Assembly (NCBI GenBank): GCA_002329325.1
Contig: DCTX01000078.1
Span: 1-64,000, forward strand
Direction: 5' to 3'
Origin: Anaerolineales bacterium UBA1429
Lineage (GTDB): Bacteria > Chloroflexota > Anaerolineae > UBA1429
Length of the DNA stretch: 64,000 bases
Made by a program: the position numbers and the translations under genes. The notes beneath the pieces are model-generated. The model had not been told where the DNA came from. It saw only the letters and a list, made by a program, of their open reading frames with translations, and searched no databases. The stretch's first letter is position 1; every line of letters starts with the position of its first letter. Below are positions 8,702-17,650 of the stretch, in pieces.

Positions 8702-9637
8702 GTGGATCTGGGCGTCGTCATCGTCAGCTACAACACCTGTTCGTTGACCCTGGATTGCCTGGCCTCCGTCTATGCGGCGCTCACTCAAGGGCCGCTGGAG
8801 GCCCAGGTGTGCGTGGTGGACAATGCCTCCGGCGACGACAGCGCTGCCCGCATCGCCGAGCGCTACCCCCAGGCGATCCTGATCCGCAGCGAGGAGAACC
8901 TGGGCTTTGCGGGGGGCACCAACCTGGGGCTGGCCCGCTTGCTGGCCCTTGACCCCGCGCCGCGCCACCTGCTGCTGCTCAACCCCGATACGCTGGTGCA
9001 GCCCCAGGCCCTCTCGCGCATGGTCGCCTTCTTGGATCAACGCCCCGATGTAGGCGCCGTGGGGGCCCAGTTGGCCTATGGCGACGGCAGCTTTCAGCAC
9101 GGCGCCTTTCACTTTCCCACCCTCTGGATGGCCTTCTTTGACTTTTGGACCATCAACCACCGCCTGATCCACTCGCGGCTCAATGGCCGCTATCCCCGGC
9201 GGTTGTATGCGGCGGGCGAGCCCTTCCCCATCGATCACCCCCTGGGGGCCGCGCTGATGGCCCGCCGTGAGGCGCTGGAGCAGGTGGGCCTGCTGGATGA
9301 GGGCTACTTTATGTATTGCGAGGAGATCGACTGGTGCCTGCGGGCCAAGCGCCTGGGCTGGGGGATCTACTGCGTGCCCCAGGCGCGCATCACTCACCTG
9401 GAGGGCCAGAGCACCCGCCAGTTCCGCGAGCGCATGTTCATCGCCCTCTGGCGCAGTCGTTTTCGCCTGTTCACCAAGCACTATGGCGCGGCCTATCGCG
9501 CCGGGGTGCGCCTGATCTTGCGCGCCGGGTTGGCCCGCCAGAGCCGCCAGGTGCGCCGGATGCTGGCCAAGGGCGAGCTGGAGGCCGAAGCCGCCCAGCG
9601 GCAATTGGCCGCCTATCGCACCGTGTTGGAGATGTAG
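8702..9637 (+). CDS. family 2 glycosyltransferase (rhamnosyltransferase-like)
   Basis: 311 residues from GTG at 8702, just 10 bp after the lipoprotein stop; an in-frame ATG at 8630 would overlap that gene by 62 bp. The GT-A fold shows VVIVSYNT at the N-terminus, VVDNASGDDS, NLGFAGGTNLGL, LLLNPDTLV (DxD-like Asp) and the acceptor-side ARREALEQVGLLDEGYFMYCEEIDWCLR, which is typical of the WbbL/rhamnosyl group of GT2 enzymes. It would transfer a sugar from a nucleotide donor to a surface glycan at the cytoplasmic face. It is read in one operon with the next glycosyltransferase (1-bp gap). Confidence 0.9.
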   Translation: MDLGVVIVSYNTCSLTLDCLASVYAALTQGPLEAQVCVVDNASGDDSAARIAERYPQAILIRSEENLGFAGGTNLGLARLLALDPAPRHLLLLNPDTLVQPQALSRMVAFLDQRPDVGAVGAQLAYGDGSFQHGAFHFPTLWMAFFDFWTINHRLIHSRLNGRYPRRLYAAGEPFPIDHPLGAALMARREALEQVGLLDEGYFMYCEEIDWCLRAKRLGWGIYCVPQARITHLEGQSTRQFRERMFIALWRSRFRLFTKHYGAAYRAGVRLILRAGLARQSRQVRRMLAKGELEAEAAQRQLAAYRTVLEM

Positions 9638-9638
9638 C

Positions 9639-10397
9639 ATGGCACGCATCACCGTGGGCGTCCTGGCCGGGAACAACGAGGGGATCATCGCCGAGTGCCT
9701 GGAGAGCGCCGCCTGGGCCGATGAGCTGCTGGTGATCCTGGACGACCGCAGCACCGACGGCACCGCCGAGATCGCCCGTGGCCTGGGGGCGCGGGTGATC
9801 CCCCATCGCTTTGAAGATTTCGCCCGGCAACGCAACTTTGGCCTGGAACAGGCGCGCACCGAATGGCTCTTTTACCTGGATTCCGACGAGCGGACCACGC
9901 CGGCCCTGGGCCAGGAGATCCGCGGCCTGATCGAGGAGGGGACCTGCGCCGGCTGGTGGGTGCCCCGACGCAACTACATCTGGGGCAAAGAGACGCGCCA
10001 TGGCGGCTGGTATCCCGATTACCAGCTTCGGCTGTTGCGAGTGGGCCGGGCCCAGTATGATCCGGCGCGACGCGTCCACGAGGTGGTGCTCCTGGACGGC
10101 CCCGAGGGCTACCTGCAGGAGCACCTGCTGCACTACAACTATGCCAGCATGGCCCAGTTCATCGCCAAGCAGCGCCAATACGTGGACCTGGAGGCCCGCA
10201 TTCGCCTGGCCGACGGCGCGCCCTCGCGGCCCCGCCACCTGATCACCCAGCCCCTCAGGGAGTTCTGGCGGCGCTACATCACACTGGAGGGCTATCGCGA
10301 CGGCTGGCACGGCCTCAAGCTATGCGCCCTGGTGGCCTACTATTATGGTTTCCAGGTGGCGCGGCGGCTGATGCAGCTACGGCGGGCCGAGGGCTAG
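9639..10397 (+). CDS. family 2 glycosyltransferase (WaaE/KdtX-like)
   Basis: 252 residues. GT2 signatures: VGVLAGNNEGIIAECLES at the start, DELLVILDDRSTDGT (nucleotide-binding Asp), RNFGLEQARTEWLFYLDSDE (DxD as DSDE), then GWYPDYQLRLLR and RRVHEVV in the acceptor region. This pattern matches the WaaE/KdtX and SunS-like glycosyltransferases. The ATG follows the preceding stop by one base. The gene ends before a strong terminator hairpin. The acceptor is unknown; context suggests cell-surface polysaccharide or glycoprotein. Confidence 0.9.
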   Translation: MARITVGVLAGNNEGIIAECLESAAWADELLVILDDRSTDGTAEIARGLGARVIPHRFEDFARQRNFGLEQARTEWLFYLDSDERTTPALGQEIRGLIEEGTCAGWWVPRRNYIWGKETRHGGWYPDYQLRLLRVGRAQYDPARRVHEVVLLDGPEGYLQEHLLHYNYASMAQFIAKQRQYVDLEARIRLADGAPSRPRHLITQPLREFWRRYITLEGYRDGWHGLKLCALVAYYYGFQVARRLMQLRRAEG

Positions 10398-10418
10398 CCT
10401 TTTCGCCGGGATGACAAA

Positions 10419-10450
10419 GCGGGGTGGGGACGCATCCCCACCCCGCTCTT
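10419..10450. terminator. bidirectional terminator between glycosyltransferase and hpf
   Basis: A perfect 12-bp G/C-rich stem (10419-10430 with 10435-10446), CGCA loop, followed by TCTT, lying between convergent stops. Confidence 0.8.
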
Positions 10451-10461
10451 GATGATCAGCG

Positions 10462-11013
10462 CTAGGCCAACTCGGGCAGCAGCAGCCCGTATCCCTCGCC
10501 GCGCCGCCGGTAGACGACGCTAAAGCTGTTGGTGTTCACGTTGTAAAAGACGAAAAAGTCGTGCCCCAGGAGCTCCATCTGCTCGATGGCCTCTTCCACA
10601 TCCATGGGGCGCGTGTGGAACTCTTTGACGCGCACTACCTGCTCGAGGGTGTCCTCGTCCTCTTCCTCCTCGACGGGCAGTTCGGCGGCCTCAACCTGAT
10701 GGCGCGGGCGCGAGGACCAGCGCTTGCCCTTGTAGCGCTTGATCTGGCGCTCGAGCTTGTCCAGCGCCGTGTCAATGGACGAGCGCATGTCGGCCGAGCG
10801 CTCCTCGGCGCGCAGGATCATCCCGTGATCGGCCCGCAGGGTGATCTGGGCGATCTGTCGCTCCTCCGCCGAGCGACTGTTCAACACGGACAGGTCTACC
10901 TCTGCTTCACGAATGTCCGGAAAGAAACGATCGAGCTTGCTTACCTTGCGCTCCACATAATCGCGCAGCGCATCGCCAAACTCTACCCCTCGGCTCCGAA
11001 TCATCACTTCCAT
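10462..11013 (-). CDS. hpf: ribosome hibernation promoting factor, long form
   Basis: 183 residues with the two-domain layout of long HPF. The N-terminal domain (about 1-105) binds the 30S decoding channel and begins MEVMIRSRGVEFGDALRDYVE with KVSKLDRFFPDI. An acidic linker (EEEEDEDTLEQ) follows, then the C-terminal dimerisation domain (about 130-180) with KEFHTRPMDVEEAIEQM and GHDFFVFYN. Long HPF forms inactive 100S ribosome dimers in slow growth. AAGGAGG precedes the ATG. A consensus promoter lies about 107 bp upstream. Confidence 0.96.
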   Translation of the reverse strand: MEVMIRSRGVEFGDALRDYVERKVSKLDRFFPDIREAEVDLSVLNSRSAEERQIAQITLRADHGMILRAEERSADMRSSIDTALDKLERQIKRYKGKRWSSRPRHQVEAAELPVEEEEDEDTLEQVVRVKEFHTRPMDVEEAIEQMELLGHDFFVFYNVNTNSFSVVYRRRGEGYGLLLPELA

Positions 11014-11119
11014 GCTCGAGCCTCCTTACTGTACTGCGGACGATGAGCTGAGGACACCGAATATGCTCATGGCCCCGAGACAACAGTCGGGCGGCCTTCG
11101 CCAGCCCTTCTGTTGCCTT

Positions 11120-11148
11120 GATGGTAGCATCATGGGGAGGCGCTGTCA
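11120..11148 (-). promoter_or_regulatory. sigma-70-type promoter for hpf
   Basis: On the minus strand, TTGACA (11148-11143), a 17-bp spacer and TACCAT (11125-11120) give a near-consensus promoter and an hpf leader of roughly 100 nt. Confidence 0.7.
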
Positions 11149-11180
11149 ATGCGCCTTTGTGCTGCTTTTGCCTGCGCCAC

Positions 11181-11209
11181 TTGGTCAACTTGCACAGTTG
11201 GTGTATACT
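11181..11209 (+). promoter_or_regulatory. sigma-70-type promoter for the aminotransferase leader
   Basis: TTGGTC, a 17-bp spacer and TATACT predict a start near 11216. The resulting transcript meets an intrinsic terminator at 11259-11301 before reaching the aminotransferase at 11335. The 321-bp gap between hpf and the aminotransferase thus holds two divergent promoters and this leader. Confidence 0.65.
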
Positions 11210-11258
11210 TGCGCCCACTCGTTCATGGAGATCGAGTAGCAGTCTGACAGGGAACACT

Positions 11259-11301
11259 GCCGTGCAGCGAGGCCGGACCTCGTCTCGCCACGGCTTTTTT
11301 T
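11259..11301 (+). terminator. intrinsic terminator in the aminotransferase leader
   Basis: GCCGTG (11259-11264) pairs with CACGGC (11289-11294), with an inner CGAGG/CCTCG helix, followed directly by seven T residues. It lies inside the predicted 5' leader and points to attenuation, or to a separate small RNA of about 85 nt. A weaker upstream hairpin, GCAGT with ACTGC, ends at 11260 and overlaps the terminator stem by two bases. A four-codon frame ATG GAG ATC GAG TAG lies at 11225-11239. Confidence 0.7.
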
Positions 11302-11334
11302 CATCTACTACGGGAACGGAAGGGGAACAGGAGC

Positions 11335-12531
11335 ATGAAGCCGCTATCCAGGAGTGTCACCGGTATTGATCGGTCGCCGATCCGTTTCATACTCGATCGC
11401 GCTGCCGCTTATCCGGGAGCTATTCACCTGGAGATCGGACAACCCGATTTCGCCGTTCCGGCCCATGTGATGGAGGCCGTCGTCAATGTGACGCGCCACG
11501 AGTATACCGGCTACACGGCCAACGCGGGCATGTTGGCGCTGCGCGAGGCCATCGTGGTCAAGCTGGCCCGCGAGAACGATATGCGCGTGACGCCCGAGAA
11601 CATCATCGTCACCGTGGGCGCCATGCATGCCGTGTACGCCACCATGATGACCTTGCTGAACCCTGGCGACGAGATCCTGCTGCCCGATCCGGGCTATGGC
11701 AATTTCAACATGGCGGCCAGGCTGTGCCAGGCCACGCCCGTGTTCTACCCCACCGTGGCGGAACGCAGCTTTGAGCCCGATCTGGATGTCCTGGAGACCC
11801 TGGTCACCGAGCGCACCAAAGTCCTGTTCATCAACAGCCCGTCCAACCCGACGGGCGCTGTTTTTTCCCGGGCGATGATGCGCGCCTGCCTCGATTTCTG
11901 CCGCAGGCACGACCTCTATCTGGTCTCCGATGAGACCTACGACCGGCTGATCTATGAGGGCGAGCACGTGAGCCCGGCCCAATGGGACGACGAAGGCCGC
12001 GTGGTCACCATCCTGACCACCTCCAAGACCTACGCCATGACGGGCTGGCGCGTGGGCTATGCCGTAGCGAGCAAGCCGATCATCTCGGCCATGACCAAGA
12101 TCCAGGAGCCGATGGTCTCTTGCGTCAACACGGTGGCGCAGCATGGCGCCATCGCGGCGCTGTTGGGCCCCCAGGATTGCGTCGAGGCCATGCGCGCCGA
12201 GTACCGCCGCCGCCGCGATATCGCCGTCGAGCTGGCCCTGGAGAACGAGCTATCGGTCTCCTACCCCCACGGCGCCTTCTATATGCTGGTGGACATCTCC
12301 GCCCAGCCCAAGGACTCGGTCGCTTTCTGCTGCGACCTGCTGGATGCCGAGAATGTGGCGGCGGCCCCCGGCCTGGCCTTTGGCGAGCGCTGCGACCGGT
12401 ATGTGCGCGTCTCGCTGTGCGCCAAGGAAGAGGCGATTCGCGAGGGGCTGCCCCGCCTGGCTCGCTACCTGCAGCGCGCGGCCGAGGGACAGACGGTGAC
12501 GGAGACCCTCTCCGCCCAGGCTGCCAGCTAG
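11335..12531 (+). CDS. pyridoxal-phosphate aminotransferase, class I/II
   Basis: 398 residues of fold-type I aminotransferase. Visible motifs: IHLEIGQPDF near the N-terminus, YTANAGMLALREAI, VTVGAMHAVYATMM (cofactor phosphate region), INSPSNPTGAVFS (Asn contacting PLP), VSDETYDRLIYEG (Asp for the pyridine nitrogen and Tyr), and TSKTYAMTGWRVGY with the Schiff-base Lys at about residue 231. The C-terminal Arg of the YVRVSLCA segment would bind the substrate carboxylate. It is aspartate/aromatic-aminotransferase-like; substrate is not assignable. Expression may be controlled through the leader terminator upstream. Confidence 0.92.
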   Translation: MKPLSRSVTGIDRSPIRFILDRAAAYPGAIHLEIGQPDFAVPAHVMEAVVNVTRHEYTGYTANAGMLALREAIVVKLARENDMRVTPENIIVTVGAMHAVYATMMTLLNPGDEILLPDPGYGNFNMAARLCQATPVFYPTVAERSFEPDLDVLETLVTERTKVLFINSPSNPTGAVFSRAMMRACLDFCRRHDLYLVSDETYDRLIYEGEHVSPAQWDDEGRVVTILTTSKTYAMTGWRVGYAVASKPIISAMTKIQEPMVSCVNTVAQHGAIAALLGPQDCVEAMRAEYRRRRDIAVELALENELSVSYPHGAFYMLVDISAQPKDSVAFCCDLLDAENVAAAPGLAFGERCDRYVRVSLCAKEEAIREGLPRLARYLQRAAEGQTVTETLSAQAAS

Positions 12532-12572
12532 CCAACGGGTCCCCGGCGGGGCGAGACGGCCGAGGCCGACGG

Positions 12573-15500
12573 CTAGAGCCCGTCCCACACCAGGGCCAGG
12601 GCCTCGCGGCGAAAGCCCAGCCCCGCCAGCAGCGCCTGGGTGCGCTCCTCCAGGGGCGAGGCGCCATCCCACGAATTGACCAGCACCCGGGTGGGGCGCG
12701 TGGCCAGGCCGCCAGGGCGCGTCAGGTGCGCCAGGCAGAGGGAGACGGCCTCGCGGGCCAGGTCCTCGCCCACGCCCGGCAGGGTGCTCCAGCGCGCGCC
12801 GCCATGCTCATAGAGCAGCACCGGCGCGCCGTTTTGCACCACGATATAGTTGGACGGGATACGGTCAAAGCGGTAGGGGTTGGCCTCCGGGGCGAGGGCC
12901 GCCGGCAGGCCGCCCTCGATGCCCCCCAGCCGCTCGATCACCGCCGACGGGCCGTACACCACCGCCGGGTCTGTGGCGTTGACCAGGGTGAGCTCCTCGC
13001 GCCCCTCGGCGTCGGCCCGGTTCCAGCTCCGCAACTGCTCCACCGCCTCGGGCAAGGCGAACTGCTGCCCGGCCAGGCCTCGGGCAAAGTAGCCGCGCCG
13101 CAGCTCGCCGCGCAACTCCATGCGATGCAGGTGCGGATACAGGGCATACCAGGGCGGCGCTCCGGGCTCCTTTTCCAGCAGGTCGCGGGTGAGGATGCCA
13201 TAGCGCAGCAGCAGTCGGCGCGTCTGATGCAAGGCCTGCTCCAGGGGCGAGAGGGCCTCGCCCAATACGGCGTAGCGGTGCACCAGGGTCCAGCGCGCCG
13301 AGCTGCGCTGGGGGCGGGCCACCCGCTCCGAGACGCGGCGCCGGCCTGCCGTCAGCTCGGCCCGCGAAGGCCGCTGCAGCGTGGCGGGGCGGCGGCGAGC
13401 GCGCCACTCGGCCAGCGAATCGTCCAGCGAGCTGGCGATGGCCCCCGATTCGGGGGCGCCCAAGCGGCCAGCCAGCAACGCGCGCAGGGGATCCAGCCCC
13501 TCGCTGGTGACGAGCCCCGCCAGCACCAGCTCGACCAGGGCGCGCTCGCAACGCTGGGGTTCGAGGCCCAGGGCACGCTCCAGCTCGCGGGCCTGCATGG
13601 CCCCCTCGGCCTGCAAAAAGGCGCGGATGCGGGCCGCCTCAGGGCTCAAGCCCTCCAGCAACGCCTCCTCGGGCTCGCCCAGGCCCCAGGCGGCCCCTTC
13701 GCCAGCCCAGAAGAAGCGCACCGAGACATGTTGGGCGTCGGCCCCGGAAGCCACCCACACCAGCTCGCCCTGGCGGCAGAGGGCGTCCAGTTGCCGCGGG
13801 TCATAGTCGGCCACCCGCAGGGGCAGGGCGTCCCGCTCCCACACCTCGGCGGGCAGCGAGAGGCCCACGAGTTGATCCAGGGCCTCCTCCAGACCCTCGC
13901 CCTCGTAGCGGTGCAGCGGATGCAGCCCCTGCCAGCGCAACAGGAAATCGGCGTAGGCGGGCAGCTCCACCGGGCGGATCTCCTTGCGGAGCAGGGTCAG
14001 CGTCTCGCGGTGCAGCCGCTCCAGCACCTGCCGATCGCACCATTCGGTATCGGCGCCCCCGGGGCTGAGCCTGCCGGAGATGACCCGCCCCTCTTGGGCC
14101 AGTTGCCCCAGGGCGTCCTCGGGCCAGGGCGCGCCAAAGGCATAGCGCGCACGGATCGCCTCCAGCGTCAGGGGGCCGTGGGTGCGCAGCAACCGCCGCA
14201 GCAGGGCCAGGCGGGCCGCTTCGGGCTCCAGGCGGATCCTGAGCAGCTCCTCGGGCAGCGCGAAGGGCGGCTCGTCGGCCAGGAGGAGGGCGTCGCGATA
14301 GCGGCCGTACTCCTCCGCCGAGATCCAACGCTCGGCCAGGCCCTCCGCTGTAGGGACCTGGATCTGCATGGCGCGGCCCTCGGCCAGCAGGCGCAGCAGC
14401 CAGGCGCGGGCGTCGCCCAGGCTGCGAGCTTCAAGCTCCTCCGTCGAGAGGTCGCCCAACTCGCGCAATAGGGTCGCCAGCTCGTCGGCGGTGCGGGCCC
14501 GGTAGCCCTCGGCCAGGTGCTGCAACTGGTCCGCCACGGCCTGGACCGCCTCGGGCCGCAGCAGCTCGGGCAGCGTGCCATCGTCCAGCAGCTCGGCCAG
14601 CAACTCGCGGTTCAGGCTGAGGGCCTGGATCTGGCGCTCCAGCTTGGGCGCGTCATCCTCATAAAGATAGACGCCGGCGAACTGGAGCAGCAGCCCCGCG
14701 GCTACCGGCGAGGGCGCCAGGGTCTCCACATCCCACACGCGGATATCGCCGGAGGCGATGGCCTCCAGCACCGCGCCCACGTGCTCCACATCCAGCACGT
14801 CACGCAGGCAATCGCGATAGGTTTCGGCGATGAGGGGGAAATCATCCCAGCCCTTGGCCATGGCCAGCAGGTCTTTGGCGCGCAGGCGTTGCAGCCAGAA
14901 GGGCGTGCGTCGGCCCGCGCCGCGCACCCGGGGCAGGATCAGGGCGCGGGCGGCGTTCATGCGGAACTGGGCGCCGAACACCGCCGAGTTGGGCAGTTCC
15001 TGCAGCACCCGCTCACGGGCCTCCTCGGCGCCCATGCCACAGATCAGGTCCAGAGGCGGCTCTCGCTCCCCCTCCACCAGGCGAAAGAGGATGGCGTCGT
15101 CGTTGACCTGCACCTCGACGGTGGTGCCCAGGCGCTCCCGCAGGGCATGGGTCAGGGCGATGGCCCACACGCTGTTGACCCGCGCGCCAAAGCAAGAGTG
15201 GATCACCATGCGCTGATCGCCCAGGGCATCGGCAAAGCGCTCGACGACGATGGTGCGGTCGGTGGAGATGGCGCCGATGGAATCGAGTTGGCGCCGCACA
15301 TAGGCCACGGCATTGCGGGCCGAGTTCTCGTCCATGGCGAACTCGTCCGCCAGCCACTGAAACAGGGGCTCGACGTCGGGCGGCCAGGCGGCGGTGGGGT
15401 CCTCGGGCGCCCAGGGCAAGGCCGCCGCCCGCTCGGCCAGCTCGCGTCGAAAGGCGCCCAGCCGTTGGCCCATGTGGTAATCGCGCTTGGGCAGATCGCC

Positions 15501-17321
15501 GCGCCAGAAGGGCATGCGCGGCGTGGCCCCGGCCGCATCGGCCACCACCATGCGGTCCTCGTCGATATCCATCACGCGCCAGGTGCTGCTGCCCAGGGTG
15601 AACACGTCGCCCACCCGCGTTTCAAAGACAAACTCCTCATCCAGGTTGCCCAGGTTCGTGCGCCCGTCGGGCAGGTAGACGCGGAACTCGCCCCGATCGG
15701 GGATGGTGCCGCCGTTGCGGATGGCCAGCAGGCGGCTGCCGGGCAGGGGGAGCAGCCGGTGGTTGACCCGATCCCATTCGATGCAGGGGCGCAGGCCCTT
15801 GTAGGCGTCGCTGGCATAGCCCCCGCTGATCATCCTGAGCACGGCGTCAAAGGCTCGCCGACCGAGGTTCTGGTATCCTGCCGCCTGGCGCACCAGGTCG
15901 TAAACGGCCTCGACCTCCCGAGGCTCGACGGCGGTCATGGCCACGATCTGCTGGGCCAGGATATCCAGGCAGTTCTGGGGCGTGTAGGTAGGCTCGATGT
16001 CTCCCTCGAGCATCCCGTGGGCGACGGCCGCCGCATCCAGCAGATCCTCGCGATGGGTGGCATAGATGCGGCCCATGCTGGTCTGGCCCACCAGGTGGCC
16101 GGAGCGGCCCACGCGCTGCAGCCCCCGGGCGATGCTGCGGGGCGATTGCAGTTGAAGCACCGCCTCCACCGAGCCGATATCTATGCCCAGCTCCAAAGAG
16201 CTGGTGGCGATCAGGGCGGCTAGATCGCCGCCCTTGAGGTCCTGCTCCAGCTCAAAGCGCACCTCGCGGGAGACGCTGCCATGATGGGCGCGAAAGGGGC
16301 CGCCCACCCGGCCCGTGCCCATCATCCCCTGGCCCTTGGGCACGCCATCCACCAGCAGCCCCTGGACCGAGCCGGGGGCGATCTCCTCGGCGTCCTCCAG
16401 GGCGAACTGCTCGTTCAGCCGGTCGGCGGCCCGCTCCGCGGCGCGGCGGCTGTTGGTAAAGACCAGGGTGGTATCGTGCTGGCGAATCTCGTCCAACACC
16501 TGTGGGATCAGCGAGGGCCAGATGGTGCCGCCGGGCAGGCGCCGCAGGTCTGGCACGACGGTCACGATCTGCAGGTCCAGGGGTTTGCGCACGCCGGCAT
16601 CCACGATGGTCACCGGGCGGGAGACCAGCTCGCGCTCGCCATCGGCGGCCGGCCGCCAGGACTGTCCCCCCAAGAAGTGGGCCACCTCGTCCAGAGGGCG
16701 CTGGGTGGCGGAGAGGCCAATGCGTTGTACGGGCCGCTGGGCCAGGGCTGCCAGGCGCTCCAGGCTGAGGGCCAGGTGCACGCCGCGCTTGTTGCCGCAC
16801 AGAGTGTGGATCTCGTCCACGATGACCGATTCCACATGGCGCAGCATGTCGCGGGCCGCCGGGCTGGTGAGGATCAGGTAGAGCGATTCGGGCGTGGTGA
16901 TCAAGATATGGGGGGGCTTGCGCAGCATGCGCTGGCGCTCGGCGGAGGTGGTGTCGCCGGTGCGCACGGCGGTGCGCAGCTCGGGCAGGGCCATGCCCAG
17001 CTCCGTGGCCGTCTCGCGGATGCCCGCCAGGGGCTCCTCCAGGTTGCGGGCGATGTCGTTGTTGAGCGCCTTGAGGGGCGAGACGTAGAGCAGGCGCACG
17101 CCCGGCGCGCCGGGATCGGCCATGAGCTGCTCAAAGATGCGATTGATGCCCCACAGAAAGGCGGCCAAGGTCTTGCCCGAGCCGGTAGGGGCCAGGATCA
17201 GGGTGTGTTCGCCCCGCTGGATGGGCGGCCAACCCTGGGTCTGGGGTGGGGTGGGTTTGCCGTAGCGCTGACGGAACCAACGGCGTACCGGCGGCAACAG
17301 GGCATCCAAGAGACCGTCCAT
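12573..17321 (-). CDS. lhr: Lhr-type DEAD/DEAH helicase, full-length with C-terminal extension
   Basis: 1582 residues, the long Lhr form. Start at 17321 is set by GAGG 7 nt upstream; two in-frame ATGs at 17351 and 17339 lack such a site. RecA domain 1 carries APTGSGKT (residues 44-51), YVSPLKALNND, VDEIHTLCGNKRG (DEIH box) and LSATQRP (SAT). RecA domain 2 carries ATSSLELGIDIG and RGLQRVGRSGH. A winged-helix and the Lhr core beta-barrel follow (to about residue 870), then a roughly 700-residue C-terminal region as in bacterial Lhr. It is a 3'-5' ssDNA translocase and DNA or RNA:DNA helicase linked to DNA repair. It stands alone, and the divergent RRM gene is the nearest neighbour. Confidence 0.93.
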   Translation of the reverse strand: MDGLLDALLPPVRRWFRQRYGKPTPPQTQGWPPIQRGEHTLILAPTGSGKTLAAFLWGINRIFEQLMADPGAPGVRLLYVSPLKALNNDIARNLEEPLAGIRETATELGMALPELRTAVRTGDTTSAERQRMLRKPPHILITTPESLYLILTSPAARDMLRHVESVIVDEIHTLCGNKRGVHLALSLERLAALAQRPVQRIGLSATQRPLDEVAHFLGGQSWRPAADGERELVSRPVTIVDAGVRKPLDLQIVTVVPDLRRLPGGTIWPSLIPQVLDEIRQHDTTLVFTNSRRAAERAADRLNEQFALEDAEEIAPGSVQGLLVDGVPKGQGMMGTGRVGGPFRAHHGSVSREVRFELEQDLKGGDLAALIATSSLELGIDIGSVEAVLQLQSPRSIARGLQRVGRSGHLVGQTSMGRIYATHREDLLDAAAVAHGMLEGDIEPTYTPQNCLDILAQQIVAMTAVEPREVEAVYDLVRQAAGYQNLGRRAFDAVLRMISGGYASDAYKGLRPCIEWDRVNHRLLPLPGSRLLAIRNGGTIPDRGEFRVYLPDGRTNLGNLDEEFVFETRVGDVFTLGSSTWRVMDIDEDRMVVADAAGATPRMPFWRGDLPKRDYHMGQRLGAFRRELAERAAALPWAPEDPTAAWPPDVEPLFQWLADEFAMDENSARNAVAYVRRQLDSIGAISTDRTIVVERFADALGDQRMVIHSCFGARVNSVWAIALTHALRERLGTTVEVQVNDDAILFRLVEGEREPPLDLICGMGAEEARERVLQELPNSAVFGAQFRMNAARALILPRVRGAGRRTPFWLQRLRAKDLLAMAKGWDDFPLIAETYRDCLRDVLDVEHVGAVLEAIASGDIRVWDVETLAPSPVAAGLLLQFAGVYLYEDDAPKLERQIQALSLNRELLAELLDDGTLPELLRPEAVQAVADQLQHLAEGYRARTADELATLLRELGDLSTEELEARSLGDARAWLLRLLAEGRAMQIQVPTAEGLAERWISAEEYGRYRDALLLADEPPFALPEELLRIRLEPEAARLALLRRLLRTHGPLTLEAIRARYAFGAPWPEDALGQLAQEGRVISGRLSPGGADTEWCDRQVLERLHRETLTLLRKEIRPVELPAYADFLLRWQGLHPLHRYEGEGLEEALDQLVGLSLPAEVWERDALPLRVADYDPRQLDALCRQGELVWVASGADAQHVSVRFFWAGEGAAWGLGEPEEALLEGLSPEAARIRAFLQAEGAMQARELERALGLEPQRCERALVELVLAGLVTSEGLDPLRALLAGRLGAPESGAIASSLDDSLAEWRARRRPATLQRPSRAELTAGRRRVSERVARPQRSSARWTLVHRYAVLGEALSPLEQALHQTRRLLLRYGILTRDLLEKEPGAPPWYALYPHLHRMELRGELRRGYFARGLAGQQFALPEAVEQLRSWNRADAEGREELTLVNATDPAVVYGPSAVIERLGGIEGGLPAALAPEANPYRFDRIPSNYIVVQNGAPVLLYEHGGARWSTLPGVGEDLAREAVSLCLAHLTRPGGLATRPTRVLVNSWDGASPLEERTQALLAGLGFRREALALVWDGL

Positions 17322-17478
17322 AGCTTTACCTCTAGGCATAGCATAGGGCAAGCGCCCAGCGGATACAAACGGTTTGAGCGCGATTTGTCCCAGGGCTGGG
17401 GCGGCCTCGGACGTAATAGGCAGTGGAAAGCCCGCTACCCTGGCTTGGCCTGCTTTAACACACTTGATAGCCCCCTTT

Positions 17479-17507
17479 TTGCATCTTTCCGGTATTCATG
17501 CCATAAT
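17479..17507 (+). promoter_or_regulatory. sigma-70-type promoter for the RRM gene
   Basis: TTGCAT, a 17-bp spacer and CATAAT imply a start near 17514 and a leader of about 137 nt. It lies in the 329-bp gap between divergent lhr and the RRM gene, which otherwise contains no gene that I can support. Confidence 0.6.
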
Positions 17508-17650
17508 CTCCACCGGATTGAGAAGCCCTGTCCGTCGGTCGTTCTGTGAGATCCGGCATTCGTTGCACGTTCTGGTACGCCGCGAGAGCCCTCTCAGTCC
17601 TAGCATTCACCGGTGCCCAGATGGGCACACGACTTCCCAAGGAAGGTCCC

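Noticed and set aside
11216..11301. T-box riboswitch ahead of the aminotransferase
   Set aside because: The leader is too short for stem I and lacks the conserved T-box antiterminator sequence with UGGN.
11982..14471. 829-codon open frame on the plus strand
   Set aside because: Overlaps the aminotransferase in another frame and runs antisense to lhr; no domain.
14517..16223. 568-codon open frame on the plus strand
   Set aside because: Antisense to the helicase core of lhr; shadow frame composition.
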